A stretch of 64,000 nt of DNA, taken from NCBI RefSeq assembly GCF_900109355.1, contig NZ_FOBF01000014.1, positions 170,585 through 234,584 on the forward strand, written 5' to 3'. The translations under genes and the position numbers were made by a program. The stretch is from Nonomuraea pusilla (GTDB lineage Bacteria; Actinomycetota; Actinomycetes; Streptosporangiales; Streptosporangiaceae). Below the pieces are notes generated by a model. The model ran no database searches. It was given only the letters and a program-made list of their open reading frames with translations, and was not told where the DNA came from. The first letter of the stretch is position 1. Every line of letters starts with the position of its first letter. Positions 8,081 to 17,120 of the stretch are shown one piece after another.

Positions 8081-9295
8081 CTACTCCCCCAGCAGTAGCG
8101 ACAGGAAGGCGTTGCCGAAGACGCCCTTCGGGTCGTGGCGCCCGACCAGCTCGCGGAAGCCGTCGGGGCACGGGTACCTGCGGGTGAACAGCTTGCCCCA
8201 GTGGGGCCGCGGGTCGAACGGGGCGAGGACGTCCTCGACCAGCTCGATCACCGGCAGCACCGCGGCCGGGTCCTTGACCCAGGTGAAGTGGACGCCGATG
8301 CTGTCGCGACCGCGGAACGGGCTGAGCCACAGGTCGTCGGCGGCGACGGCGCGGACCTCCGACACCTGCAGCACGGGCCTGATCCTGTCGCCGGCGGCGT
8401 ACAGCTCGCGCAGCGCCTGCGCCGCGAACGCCCTGGGCAGCGCGAACTCCGACTGCAGCTCGTCGCCCGCGCTGCTCGGCGGCGCGTCGTGGCGGAAGTG
8501 CGGCAGCCGCTCGTGCCAGGGGCCCGGCGCGCCGAGCTGCGCGGTGCAGCTCCCCGGCGGCATGCCGGGCACGGGGTGGCGCGGCCCGTCCGCGAGCCGG
8601 GTGCCCGGCCAGGGGGCCCGCTCCAGCTCGTCGCGGCGCTTGACCCAGGCGCGGGTGGCCCGCCAGTCGGTGAAGAGGCTGACGCTGTAGCCGCTCGCCA
8701 TGACCTCGTCGAGCCCGGCGTCGGCGGGGACGTCCTCGACCACGTACTGGCGCAGCTCGAAGGCCGGGACGAGGTCGAGCGTGAGCGAGGTGACGACGCC
8801 GAGCGCGCCGAGCGCCACCACCATGCCGGGGAAGTCGGGGTCGCCGCGCTTCACGGACACCACCGAGCCGTCGGCCGTGACGAGGTCGAGCCCGCGGACG
8901 GCGGCCGACAGGCTCTGGTTGCGCTCGCCCGACCCGTGCGTGCCGGTGGCGACGGAGCCCGCGACCGAGATGTGCGGCAGCGACGCCAGGTTGGCGAGCG
9001 CGAAGCCGGCCGCGTCCAGCCGGGTGGCGAGCCGCGCGTACGTCATGCCCGCCGGCACCCGCGCGCACGCGGCCGCGGTGTCGATCTCGACGCCGCCGGC
9101 GCGGGTCTCCGGCAGGCGGTCGAGGACGACCAGGTCGCCGGGCCCGTCGGCCACGTCGTTGAACGAGTGCCCGCTGCCCAGGGCGCGGACCCGCTCGCCC
9201 CGCGCGACGATCCGCCTGAGCTCGTCGAGCGAGGTCGGATGGTGGACGTTCCTCGCCCGGAACGTGGTGTTCCCTGCCCAGTTGGTCAGCGTCAC
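8081..9295 (-). CDS. aldO: FAD-dependent alditol oxidase
   Basis: A 404-residue vanillyl-alcohol-oxidase-fold flavoprotein closely resembling the Streptomyces alditol (xylitol/sorbitol) oxidase AldO. It starts with TNWAGN, has the flavin-linking GSGHSFN with His43 as the expected covalent FAD attachment residue, then SVAGSVATGTHGSG, FTDWRA, the VPGMPPGSCTAQLG-PGPWHERLPHFR segment and the C-terminal HWGKLFTRRYP. The enzyme oxidises sugar alcohols at C1 with oxygen, releasing hydrogen peroxide. It lies 80 nt downstream of araA on the same strand but is separated from it by a strong hairpin, so it may be its own unit. A link to pentitol (arabitol, xylitol) use alongside arabinose is plausible inference. 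Confidence 0.9.
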   Translation of the reverse strand: MTLTNWAGNTTFRARNVHHPTSLDELRRIVARGERVRALGSGHSFNDVADGPGDLVVLDRLPETRAGGVEIDTAAACARVPAGMTYARLATRLDAAGFALANLASLPHISVAGSVATGTHGSGERNQSLSAAVRGLDLVTADGSVVSVKRGDPDFPGMVVALGALGVVTSLTLDLVPAFELRQYVVEDVPADAGLDEVMASGYSVSLFTDWRATRAWVKRRDELERAPWPGTRLADGPRHPVPGMPPGSCTAQLGAPGPWHERLPHFRHDAPPSSAGDELQSEFALPRAFAAQALRELYAAGDRIRPVLQVSEVRAVAADDLWLSPFRGRDSIGVHFTWVKDPAAVLPVIELVEDVLAPFDPRPHWGKLFTRRYPCPDGFRELVGRHDPKGVFGNAFLSLLLGE

Positions 9296-9330
9296 GGCCT
9301 CACCCTTCCATACGGCGGCTGCCGCGGGGA

Positions 9331-9358
9331 GGGGCTCCCGGCGCCGCCAGGGAGCCCC
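9331..9358 (-). terminator. Hairpin terminator after araA
   Basis: GGGGCTCCC and GGGAGCCCC form a perfect 9-bp stem around a 10-nt loop, 17 nt past the araA stop and before the aldO start. There is no U-tract, as is common in GC-rich actinobacteria. Confidence 0.65.
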
Positions 9359-9374
9359 CGGGAGCCCCTTCGTG

Positions 9375-10832
9375 TCACAGGCCCTGCGCGAGCCGGTAGT
9401 ACGCCTGGTTCCAGCGCAGTTCCCTGGTGAACCGCTCGGTGGTCGTGTCGGCGTCGATGACCAGCAGCTCCACGCCCAGCATGTCGGCCAGGTCGATCAG
9501 CTCCTCGCGGCCCACCGCCGTGGACAGCACCGTGTGGTGCGGCGCGCCCGCCGTCAGCCACGACTCGGTGGACGTGCGCAGGTTCGGGCGGGGCCGCCAC
9601 ACCGCGCGGGCCACGGGCAGCTTCGGCAGCGGCTCGGGCGGGGCCACGAGGTCGATCTCGTTGGCCACCAGCCGGAACCTGTCGCCCATGTCGGCCAGGC
9701 CCACGACGACGCCCGCCCCGGGCTCGGCGTCGAACACCAGCCTGACCGGGTCCTCCCTGCCGCCGATGCCGAGCGGGTGGATCTCGCAGGACGGCGTGCC
9801 CGCGGCGATCGACGGGCAGACCTCCAGCATGTGCGCGCCGAGGATGAGCTCGTTGCCCGGCGTCAGGTCGTAGGTGTAGTCCTCCATGAACGACGTGCCG
9901 CCGCCCGGGGCCATCGCCTTGAGCGTGCGCAGCAGCACCGACGTCTTCCAATCGCCCTCGCCGCCGAAGCCGTAGCCGTCGGCCATGAGCCGCTGCACGG
10001 CCAGGCCGGGGAGCTGGCGCAGGCCGCCGAGGTCCTCGAAGTTGGTCGTGAACGCGCGGAAACCGCCCGACTCCAGGAAGGCACGCAGGCCCAGCTCGAC
10101 GCGCGCGGCGTAGCGCAGCGACTCGTGCCGCTCGCCCAGCAGCTCCGGCGCGACCCTGTACTGCTCGGCGTAGTCCTTGACCAGCGCGGTCACGTCGGGG
10201 TCCGACGCGGCGTCCACGGCCTCGACCAGGTCGTTGACGCCGTAGGTGTTGACCGACACGCCGAAGCGCAGCTGCGCCTCGACCTTGTCGCCCTCGGTGA
10301 CGGCCACGTCGCGCATGTTGTCGCCGAACCTGGCCAGCTTCAGCGTCCGCAGCTCCGCCAGGCCGGTGGCGGCCCGCGTCCAGGTGAGGACGCGCGCCGC
10401 CACCGCCGGGTCGCTGACGTGCCCGGCCACGGTCTTGCGCGGCACGCCGAGGCGCGTCTGGATGAACCCGAACTCGCGGTCGCCGTGCGCGGCCTGGTTG
10501 AGGTTCATGAAGTCCATGTCGATGGAGCTCCACGGCAGCTCCACGTTGGCCTGCGTGTGCAGGTGGAGCAGCGGCTTGCGCAGCGCGTCCAGCCCGGCGA
10601 TCCACATCTTGGCCGGGGAGAAGGTGTGCATCCAGGCGATGACGCCCGCGCACGAGTCGTCGGCGTTCGCCTCCAGCATGACGCGCCTGATGGCGGCGGC
10701 GTCGGTCAGCACCGGCTTCCACTCCACGGGCATCGGGAGCTGCTCCGCGATGCGCCGGGACTGCTCGGCCACCTGGCGCAGCGTGTCCTCGCCGTACAGC
10801 CCCTGGCTGCCGGTCAGAAACCAGATGTTCAA
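9375..10832 (-). CDS. araA: L-arabinose isomerase
   Basis: A 485-residue enzyme converting L-arabinose to L-ribulose. The N-terminus NIWFLTGSQGLYGEDTLRQV is diagnostic, and the internal motifs WMHTFSPAKMWI, PWSSIDMDFMNLNQAAHGDRE, YGFGGEGDWKTS, SFMEDYTYDL and the metal-site region EIHPLGIGG are all present. Length agrees with AraA (about 500). The start is a TTG with GAGGAG upstream; its last bases overlap the araD stop (TTGA), so translation is coupled. It is the last gene of the arabinose operon. Confidence 0.97.
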   Translation of the reverse strand: MNIWFLTGSQGLYGEDTLRQVAEQSRRIAEQLPMPVEWKPVLTDAAAIRRVMLEANADDSCAGVIAWMHTFSPAKMWIAGLDALRKPLLHLHTQANVELPWSSIDMDFMNLNQAAHGDREFGFIQTRLGVPRKTVAGHVSDPAVAARVLTWTRAATGLAELRTLKLARFGDNMRDVAVTEGDKVEAQLRFGVSVNTYGVNDLVEAVDAASDPDVTALVKDYAEQYRVAPELLGERHESLRYAARVELGLRAFLESGGFRAFTTNFEDLGGLRQLPGLAVQRLMADGYGFGGEGDWKTSVLLRTLKAMAPGGGTSFMEDYTYDLTPGNELILGAHMLEVCPSIAAGTPSCEIHPLGIGGREDPVRLVFDAEPGAGVVVGLADMGDRFRLVANEIDLVAPPEPLPKLPVARAVWRPRPNLRTSTESWLTAGAPHHTVLSTAVGREELIDLADMLGVELLVIDADTTTERFTRELRWNQAYYRLAQGL

Positions 10833-11491
10833 CGCGGGCTCCTCTGTCCATAGACGTTCTGGTAGCGGTCGTAGAGCCGGTCGACGTCGTCCCGCGCGAT
10901 CGGCAGCGGCGTGCCGAGCTGCCGGGCGACGTGCACGGTCCTCGCGACGTCCTCGCACATCACGGCCGCCTTGACGGCGGCCTTCGGGTCCTTGCCGATG
11001 CTGAAGACGCCGTGGTTCCGCATGAGCACCGCCGGTGAGCGGTGCCCCTTCAGGGTGGAGACGACGCCCTGGCCGATCGAGTCGTCGCCGATCAGGGCGA
11101 ACGGGCCGACCGGGATCTCGCCGCCGAACTCGTCGGCCATCGCGGTCAGCACGCAGGGCACGGACTCTCCGCGCGCCGCCCAGGCCGAGGCGTAGGTGGA
11201 GTGCGTGTGGACGACGCCCCCCACCTCGGGCATGTTGCGGTAGACGTAGGCGTGCGCGGCCGTGTCGCTGGAGGGCGCGTGCGCGCCCTCGACCAGGTCG
11301 CCGTCCAGGTCGCACACGACCATGTTCTCCGGCGACAGCTCGTCGTAGGAGACCCCGGACGGCTTGATGACGAACAGCTCCTCGCCGGGGACGCGCCCCG
11401 AGACGTTGCCCGCCGTCCAGGCGACCAGGCCGTAGCGCACCAGCTCGGCGTGCAGGTCGCTAACGACCTTCCGCATCGCGTCGACGTTCAT
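10829..11491 (-). CDS. araD: L-ribulose-5-phosphate 4-epimerase
   Basis: A 220-residue class II aldolase/epimerase-family enzyme making D-xylulose 5-phosphate from L-ribulose 5-phosphate. Visible signatures are TAGNVSGRVPGEELFVIKPSG, the phosphate-site S-S-D-T, and the zinc motif HTHSTYASAWAARG, with a further His in LMRNHGVFSIG. The ATG overlaps the stop of araB (ATGA), and the araD stop overlaps the araA TTG. The order araB-araD-araA is therefore one translationally coupled unit. Confidence 0.96.
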   Translation of the reverse strand: MNVDAMRKVVSDLHAELVRYGLVAWTAGNVSGRVPGEELFVIKPSGVSYDELSPENMVVCDLDGDLVEGAHAPSSDTAAHAYVYRNMPEVGGVVHTHSTYASAWAARGESVPCVLTAMADEFGGEIPVGPFALIGDDSIGQGVVSTLKGHRSPAVLMRNHGVFSIGKDPKAAVKAAVMCEDVARTVHVARQLGTPLPIARDDVDRLYDRYQNVYGQRSPR

Positions 11492-13170
11492 GCGCGGGCC
11501 TCGTTCCTGATGGCGCGCAGCGTGTGCAGCATCCGTCCGTCTCCCAGGTGGTCGTGCAGGTTCTTGTACTCGGCGTAGAGCCGGTCGTAGGCGTCGGCCC
11601 GCGCCGGGTCGGGGGTGTACGCGGCCTCGGTGCGCTTGCCCATCGCGGCGGCGGCCGGCTCGATGCCGTCGTACGCCCCGGCGGCGACGGCGGCGTGGAT
11701 GGCGGAGCCCAGCGCGGGGCCCTGGTCGGAGCCGATGACCGACAGGGGGCGGCGCAGCACGTCGGCGTAGACCTGCATGAGGAAGGGGTTCTTCAGCAGG
11801 CCGCCCGCGACGACGAACTCCTCGACGGGCACGCCCGACGCCTCGAACGTCTCGACGATCACGCGGGCGCCGTACGCGGTGGCCTCGATGAGGGCGCGGT
11901 AGACGTCCTCGGGCCGGGTGGCGAGGGTCTGGCCGACGACGACGCCGGACAGGTTGTGGTCGACGAGCACGGAGCGGTTGCCGCCGAACCAGTCGAGCGC
12001 GACGAGCCCGTGCTCGCCGACCGCCTGCCGCTCGGCGAGCGAGGTGAGGTACTCGTGGACGTTCATGCCCTGCTCGCGCGCCCGCTCGGTGTACGAGGCC
12101 GGCACGAACGACTCGACGAACCAGGCGAAGACGTCGCCGACTGCCGACTGGCCCGCCTCGTAGCCCCACAGGCCGGGCACGATGCCGTCGCGCACCACGC
12201 CGCACATGCCGGGCACCTCGGCGAGCCGGTCGCTCGGCATGATGTGGCAGGTGGACGTCCCCATGATGGCGACCATCTGGCCGGGCCGGACGGCGTCGGC
12301 CGCGGCGGCCGTGACGTGGGCGTCCACGTTGCCGACGGCGACGGCGACGCCCTCGGGCAGGCCGGTCCAGGCGGCGGCCTCGGCGGTCAGGCGTCCGGCG
12401 AGCCCGCCGAGCGGGGCGAGCCTGACTCCCGCCGGGCCGGTCTTCTCGCCGACCTCGCCGGTGGCGAGCTTGCCGGCGAACCCGGCGAAGGCGGGGTCGA
12501 GCTGGGCGAGGAACTCCTCGGACGGGTAGGAGCCGTCCTGGAAGACGCCCTTGTAGCCGGCGGTGCAGATGTTGCGGCTCTCGACGCCGGTGAGCCGCCA
12601 GACGATCCAGTCGGCGGCCTCGATCCAGCGCTCGGCGCGGGCGTAGACCTCGGGGGCCTCCTCCAGCACCTGCAGGGCCTTGGCGAACTCCCACTCGGAG
12701 GAGATCCTGCCGCCGTACCGGGGGAGCCAGCTCTCGCCGCGCCGGGCGGCGAGCTCGTTGATGCGGTCGGCGTGCGGCTGGGCGGCGTGGTGCTTCCACA
12801 GCTTGGGCCAGGCGTGCGACACGTCGGGGGTCTCGAAGCACAGGGGGGTGCCGTCGGCGGTGGCGGGCAGCACGGTGCAGGCGGTGAAGTCGGTGCCGAT
12901 GCCGATGACGTCCTCGGGGGCGACGCCGGCGGCGGCGAGTGCCTCGGGCACGGCCACGCGCAGAACGTCGAGCCAGTCCTGCGGGGACTGCAGCGCCCAG
13001 TCGGGGCCGAGGCGGCGGCCCGAGGGCAGGGCCTGCTCCATCACCCGGTGGGCGTACTCGTGCACGGCGCTGCCGAGCTCCTCGCCGTCGGAGACGCGGA
13101 CGACCACGGCACGTCCTGACAGCGTGCCGAAGTCGACTCCGACCACGCAATTGTTAGCGTTCACATTCAA
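11488..13170 (-). CDS. araB: Ribulokinase
   Basis: A 560-residue FGGY-family kinase phosphorylating L-ribulose. It has the N-terminal VVGVDFGTLSGRAVVVRV phosphate loop, GIGTDFTACTVLP, the hydrophobic/ribulose site SHAWPKLWKHHAAQ, and the C-terminal ATP-site segments MGTSTCHIM, WFGGNRS and FVVAGGLLKNPFLMQVYADVL. It is the first catabolic gene. The initiator ATG has GGAG upstream, and its first codons contain a LacI-type half-palindrome (see the operator at 13152), so regulator binding may also block initiation. The regulator gene lies 37 nt upstream on the same strand. Confidence 0.97.
   Translation of the reverse strand: MNVNANNCVVGVDFGTLSGRAVVVRVSDGEELGSAVHEYAHRVMEQALPSGRRLGPDWALQSPQDWLDVLRVAVPEALAAAGVAPEDVIGIGTDFTACTVLPATADGTPLCFETPDVSHAWPKLWKHHAAQPHADRINELAARRGESWLPRYGGRISSEWEFAKALQVLEEAPEVYARAERWIEAADWIVWRLTGVESRNICTAGYKGVFQDGSYPSEEFLAQLDPAFAGFAGKLATGEVGEKTGPAGVRLAPLGGLAGRLTAEAAAWTGLPEGVAVAVGNVDAHVTAAAADAVRPGQMVAIMGTSTCHIMPSDRLAEVPGMCGVVRDGIVPGLWGYEAGQSAVGDVFAWFVESFVPASYTERAREQGMNVHEYLTSLAERQAVGEHGLVALDWFGGNRSVLVDHNLSGVVVGQTLATRPEDVYRALIEATAYGARVIVETFEASGVPVEEFVVAGGLLKNPFLMQVYADVLRRPLSVIGSDQGPALGSAIHAAVAAGAYDGIEPAAAAMGKRTEAAYTPDPARADAYDRLYAEYKNLHDHLGDGRMLHTLRAIRNEARA
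13152..13165. promoter_or_regulatory. Putative LacI-family operator overlapping the araB start
   Basis: TGTTAGCGTTCACA matches the LacI/GalR-type palindrome TGTTAGCGCTAACA at 12 of 14 positions. It covers codons 2-6 of araB on the minus strand. A second, better copy precedes the sugar-binding protein gene. Assignment to the neighbouring LacI-type regulator is inference. Confidence 0.55.
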
Positions 13171-13207
13171 CTCCAGGAGTTCCTACGGGGGGACGGGCCA
13201 TGCGTTG

Positions 13208-14224
13208 CTACCGGACGCGGGCCGTGCTGGACCTGACCACCAGGCTCGGCGGGACCACCAGCCGCTCGTACGCCGACAGGCCCGCGTCGATCTGGCGCAG
13301 CAGCAGCTCGATGCTGTGCCTGCCGACCACGTCGAAGTCCTGCCTGACCGTGGTGAGCGGCGGCGAGAAGAACTCGGACTCGGGGATGTCGTCGAAGCCG
13401 ACGATGCTGATCTGCTCCGGCACCCGCACCCCCTTCTCCGTCAGCGCCCGCAGCACGCCGAGCGCCATCTGGTCGTTGGCCGCGAACACGGCGGTGACGC
13501 CCCGCATCGCGGCCAGGCTCTTGCCCGCCTCGTAGCCCGCGCGCGGACTCCAGTCGCCCGCCAGCGGCTCAGGCACGGGACGGCCGGCCTCCTCCAGCAC
13601 CGAGCGCCAGCCCTCGATGCGGCCCTCGGACTCCATCCAGTCGGCGGGGCCGCTGACGTGCCAGACCGTCTCGTGGCCGAGGTCGAGCAGGTGCCGGGTC
13701 GCGAGCCTGGCGCCCTCGACCTGGTCGATGCAGACCTCGGGCACGCCCGTGGTGTGCGAGCCCTCGACCGCCACCGCCGGCAGGCCCTGCGGGAGGCTCT
13801 CCAGGGCCCGGCCCGCCGAGCGCTGCGGCGCGATCACCACGACGCCGTCGACCCCCTGCTCGGCCAGGTAGTCGATGGCGTCGCGGACGTTCGCCGCGTC
13901 GAGCGACTTCAGGCTGACGATGCTGACGAAGTAGCCGGCCGTCCTGGCCGCCTGCTCGATGCCGTACATCATGCTGGCCGGGCCGTACAGGGTGGTGTCG
14001 AAGCTCACCACGCCGAGCGTCCTCGACCGCTTGGTGACCAGGGCGCGGGCGACCAGGTTGCGCCGGTAGCCCAGCCGGGAGATCGCCGCCTCGACCCGGG
14101 CGCGGGTGTCGGGGCGGACGTTCGGGTGGTCGTTGAGCACCCGGGAGACCGTCTGGTGCGAGACGCCCGCCTCCCTTGCCACGTCGGCCATGACGGGCAG
14201 GCGACGCTCGGTGCTCGATGCCAC
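13208..14224 (-). CDS. LacI-family regulator of the arabinose genes
   Basis: A 338-residue LacI/GalR repressor. The N-terminal helix-turn-helix reads MADVAREAGVSHQTVSRVLN with the hinge ARVEAAISRLGYRRNLVARAL, followed by a periplasmic-binding-protein-like sensor domain (TLGVVSFDTTLYGPAS, GVVVIAPQRS, AVFAANDQMALGVL, IVGFDDIPESEFFSPPLTTVRQD). The GTG start is preferred because AGAGGAGAG precedes it; an internal ATG ends at 14191. It sits between the transporter and the araBDA genes on the same strand, so it is probably the arabinose-responsive repressor, an AraR analogue of the LacI class. Confidence 0.9.
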   Translation of the reverse strand: MASSTERRLPVMADVAREAGVSHQTVSRVLNDHPNVRPDTRARVEAAISRLGYRRNLVARALVTKRSRTLGVVSFDTTLYGPASMMYGIEQAARTAGYFVSIVSLKSLDAANVRDAIDYLAEQGVDGVVVIAPQRSAGRALESLPQGLPAVAVEGSHTTGVPEVCIDQVEGARLATRHLLDLGHETVWHVSGPADWMESEGRIEGWRSVLEEAGRPVPEPLAGDWSPRAGYEAGKSLAAMRGVTAVFAANDQMALGVLRALTEKGVRVPEQISIVGFDDIPESEFFSPPLTTVRQDFDVVGRHSIELLLRQIDAGLSAYERLVVPPSLVVRSSTARVR

Positions 14225-14265
14225 GGTCTCTCCTCTCACTGCCTGCCCCTGGATCGTAGTGCCGA

Positions 14266-15528
14266 TCAGCGACCGGCGCCCGCCCGGCGCTTGGTCCAGA
14301 CGTCGAACGCGACGGCGGCCAGCAGCACGGCGCCCTTGACCAGCATCACCCGCTCGCTCGGCGAGCCGATCAGCGACATCCCGTTGTTGATCACCGCCAT
14401 GATGAGGCCGCCGGTGATCGCGCCCACCACCTTGCCGACGCCGCCCTGGACGGCCGCGCCGCCGATGAAGGCCGCCGCGATCGCGTCGAGCTCGAAGCTG
14501 TTGCCCGCGGTCGGGCCCGCCTGGTTGAGCCTTCCGGCGAAGATGATGCCCGCGACGGCCGACAGGACACCCATGTTCACGAAGATCCAGAAGACGACCT
14601 GCTTGACCTTGACGCCGGACATCACGGCCGCCTGCAGGTTGCCGCCGATGGCGTAGACGCGCCGGCCGAACACCGTGCGGTTGGCCATCAGCGAGTACGC
14701 CAGCACCAGGATCGCCAGCAGCACCAGCACCCACGGCAGGTTCTTGAACCTGGCCAGCTGCACCACCAGGAAGAGGATGAGCGCGGCGCCCGCCGCCATC
14801 TTCACGGCGAACAGCGCGATCGGGTCCACCTCCTGCCCGTAGCCCGCGCGGGCCTTGCGGGTGCGCCACTGCGCGGCCACCATGCCGGCGACCGCGATCA
14901 GGCCGACGAGGAGGCTGAACAGGTCGGCGCCGCCCAGCGGGCCGAGGCCGACGTTGCCGAGGTAGCCGTCGGTGAAGCCGTTGGCCAGCGTGCGCACCGC
15001 GTCGGGGAACGGGCCGATGCCCTGGTTGCCGAGCACGGTGAGGGTGAGCGCCCGGAACAGCAGCATGCCGGCGAGCGTCACGATGAACGCCGGGATGCCG
15101 AAGTACGCGACCCAGAAGCCCTGCCAGGCGCCGATCAGGCCGCCCGCCACGACGGTGATCGCCAGCGCGAGCGGCCAGGCCACGCCCATGTTCACCATGA
15201 GCACGGCCGCCAGCGCGCCCGTCACCGCCACCACCGAGCCGACCGACAGGTCGATGTGCCCGGCGATGATGATGAGGATCATCCCGATCGCCAGGATCAG
15301 CACGTACGAGTTCTGGACGATGATGTTGGAGATGTTCTGCGGCTGGAGCAGCGCGCCGTCCGTCAGCACGGAGAACAGCAGGACGATGAGCGCGAAGGCG
15401 ATGTAGATGCCGCTCGCGCGCAGGTTCAGCGACAGTCCGCCCAGCGACACCCGGCCCGGCCGCCGCGGCTCTCCCGGCCCGTCGCCCGCGGTGCCGACCT
15501 GCACGTCGGCGGGCGTGATGCTGCTCAT
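14266..15528 (-). CDS. mmsB: Multiple-monosaccharide ABC transporter permease
   Basis: A 420-residue permease of the BPD_transp_2 (ribose/xylose) family with about ten to twelve membrane segments. It has the conserved cytoplasmic loop FWVAYFGIPAFIVTLAGMLLFRALTL, GHIDLSVGSVVAVTGA and the large central insert typical of the MmsB/GguB/XylH type. A charged N-terminal tail of about 35 residues precedes the first helix. It is 5 nt downstream of the ATPase gene and pairs with the preceding binding protein to import pentoses, here presumably L-arabinose. Confidence 0.93.
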   Translation of the reverse strand: MSSITPADVQVGTAGDGPGEPRRPGRVSLGGLSLNLRASGIYIAFALIVLLFSVLTDGALLQPQNISNIIVQNSYVLILAIGMILIIIAGHIDLSVGSVVAVTGALAAVLMVNMGVAWPLALAITVVAGGLIGAWQGFWVAYFGIPAFIVTLAGMLLFRALTLTVLGNQGIGPFPDAVRTLANGFTDGYLGNVGLGPLGGADLFSLLVGLIAVAGMVAAQWRTRKARAGYGQEVDPIALFAVKMAAGAALILFLVVQLARFKNLPWVLVLLAILVLAYSLMANRTVFGRRVYAIGGNLQAAVMSGVKVKQVVFWIFVNMGVLSAVAGIIFAGRLNQAGPTAGNSFELDAIAAAFIGGAAVQGGVGKVVGAITGGLIMAVINNGMSLIGSPSERVMLVKGAVLLAAVAFDVWTKRRAGAGR

Positions 15529-15533
15529 GGGAG

Positions 15534-17063
15534 CTACTCCTGTCCCTTGGTCATGAGGTACATGAGGCGTTCCTGCGTCGCCTCCCGGCGCGGCACCTCA
15601 CCGGTGATCCGGCCCTCTGCGAGTGTGTAGACGCGGTCGCACAGACCGAGCAGCTCCGGCAGCTCCGAAGAGATCACCAGAACCGCCTTCCCCTGGTCGG
15701 CCAGGCTGTTGATGATCGTGTAGATCTCGTACTTGGCGCCGACGTCGATGCCGCGCGTGGGCTCGTCGAGGATGAGCACGTCAGGCTCGGTGAGGATCCA
15801 CTTCGACAGCACGACCTTCTGCTGGTTGCCGCCGCTGAGCTTGCCGACGACGCTCGACACGCCGGGCGCCTTGATGTTCATGCTCTTGTGGAACTCGCGG
15901 GCGACGCGGTACTCCTCGTGCTCGTCCACCCAGCCGCGCCTCGACAGCCCGGCCAGCCCGGCCGCCGAGATGTTGCGCTTGATGTCCTCGATGAGGTTGA
16001 GCCCGTACCGCTTGCGGTCCTCGGTGGCGTACGCGATGCCGTGCCTGATCGCGTCCTGGACGGTGCGGATCTCGATCGGCCGGCCGTCCTTGAAGATCCT
16101 GCCGGAGATGCCGACGCCGTAGGCGCGGCCGAAGACGCTCATGGCCAGCTCGGTGCGGCCGGCGCCCATGAGGCCGGCCAGGCCGACGATCTCGCCTCGG
16201 CGCAGCGTGAGCGACGCGCCGTCCACGACCTTCCTGCCGGGCTGGCTCGGGCTGTGGACCGTCCAGTCCTCGACGCGCAGCACCTCGTCGCCGATCGTCG
16301 GCTCGTGCGGCGGGAACCGGTTGTCCAGGGCGCGGCCCACCATGCCGGAGATGATGCGGTCCTCGGTGACGTCGTCGCCCGCCAGGTCGAGGGTCTCGAT
16401 CGTGCGTCCGTCGCGGATGATCGTGACGGAGTCGGCGATGGCGGTCACCTCGTTGAGCTTGTGCGAGATGATCACGCAGGTGATGCCCTCGTCGCGCAGC
16501 CCGCGCAGCAGGTCGAGCAGGTGCGCGGAGTCCTCGTCGTTGAGCGCGGCGGTCGGCTCGTCGAGGATGAGGAGCTTGACCTCCTTCGACAGCGCCTTGG
16601 CGATCTCGACGAGCTGCTGCTTGCCCACGCCGATGTCCGAGATCGAGGTCACCGGGTTCTCACGCAGGCCGACCCGCCGCATCAGCTCGCCGGCCTCGTA
16701 GTTCGTACGGTTCCAGTCGATGAAGCCGCGGGTGGCCCGCTCGTTGCCGAGGAAGATGTTCTCGGCGATGGACAGCTGCGGGCTGAGCGCCAGCTCCTGG
16801 TGGATGATGACGATGCCGGCCCTCTCGCTGTCGCGGATGCCGCCGAAGCGGCACACCTCGCCGTCGAAGCGGATCTCGCCCTCGTACGTGCCGTGCGGGT
16901 ACACGCCTGACAGCACCTTCATCAGCGTCGACTTACCGGCGCCGTTCTCGCCGCAGATGGCGTGGATCTCGCCCCTTCTGACGGAGAGCGTGACGTCCTG
17001 CAGCGCCTTGACACCGGGGAACGTCTTGGTGATCCCGCTCATCCGCAGGATGTGGTCGTCCAT
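15534..17063 (-). CDS. mmsA: Multiple-monosaccharide ABC transporter ATP-binding protein
   Basis: A 509-residue duplicated ATPase of the RbsA/MmsA class. The first domain has Walker A GENGAGKST, signature ISDIGVGKQQLVEIAKAL and Walker B LLILDEPTAAL. The second domain has the degenerate Walker A region GLMGAGRTELAM, signature LSGGNQQKVVLSKW and LILDEPTRGIDVG. The protein energises sugar uptake through the adjacent permease. It follows the binding protein gene after a GC-rich hairpin that probably lowers its expression relative to the binding protein. Confidence 0.95.
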   Translation of the reverse strand: MDDHILRMSGITKTFPGVKALQDVTLSVRRGEIHAICGENGAGKSTLMKVLSGVYPHGTYEGEIRFDGEVCRFGGIRDSERAGIVIIHQELALSPQLSIAENIFLGNERATRGFIDWNRTNYEAGELMRRVGLRENPVTSISDIGVGKQQLVEIAKALSKEVKLLILDEPTAALNDEDSAHLLDLLRGLRDEGITCVIISHKLNEVTAIADSVTIIRDGRTIETLDLAGDDVTEDRIISGMVGRALDNRFPPHEPTIGDEVLRVEDWTVHSPSQPGRKVVDGASLTLRRGEIVGLAGLMGAGRTELAMSVFGRAYGVGISGRIFKDGRPIEIRTVQDAIRHGIAYATEDRKRYGLNLIEDIKRNISAAGLAGLSRRGWVDEHEEYRVAREFHKSMNIKAPGVSSVVGKLSGGNQQKVVLSKWILTEPDVLILDEPTRGIDVGAKYEIYTIINSLADQGKAVLVISSELPELLGLCDRVYTLAEGRITGEVPRREATQERLMYLMTKGQE

Positions 17064-17086
17064 GTCTTCTGGCCCCTCGGTCGGGG

Positions 17087-17113
17087 GCCCCGGGGACGCG
17101 CCGTCCCCGGGGC
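17087..17113 (-). terminator. Intra-operon hairpin between binding protein and ATPase genes
   Basis: GCCCCGGGGAC and GTCCCCGGGGC form a perfect 11-bp stem with a 5-nt loop, starting 7 nt after the binding protein stop. In sugar ABC operons such hairpins cause partial termination or protect the upstream message, giving excess binding protein. That role is inferred from position. Confidence 0.6.
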
Positions 17114-17120
17114 GCTTCCC

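Noticed and set aside
9331..9358. Possible attenuator or riboswitch in front of aldO
   Set aside because: Only a single stem is visible and it lies right after araA; a terminator is the simpler reading.
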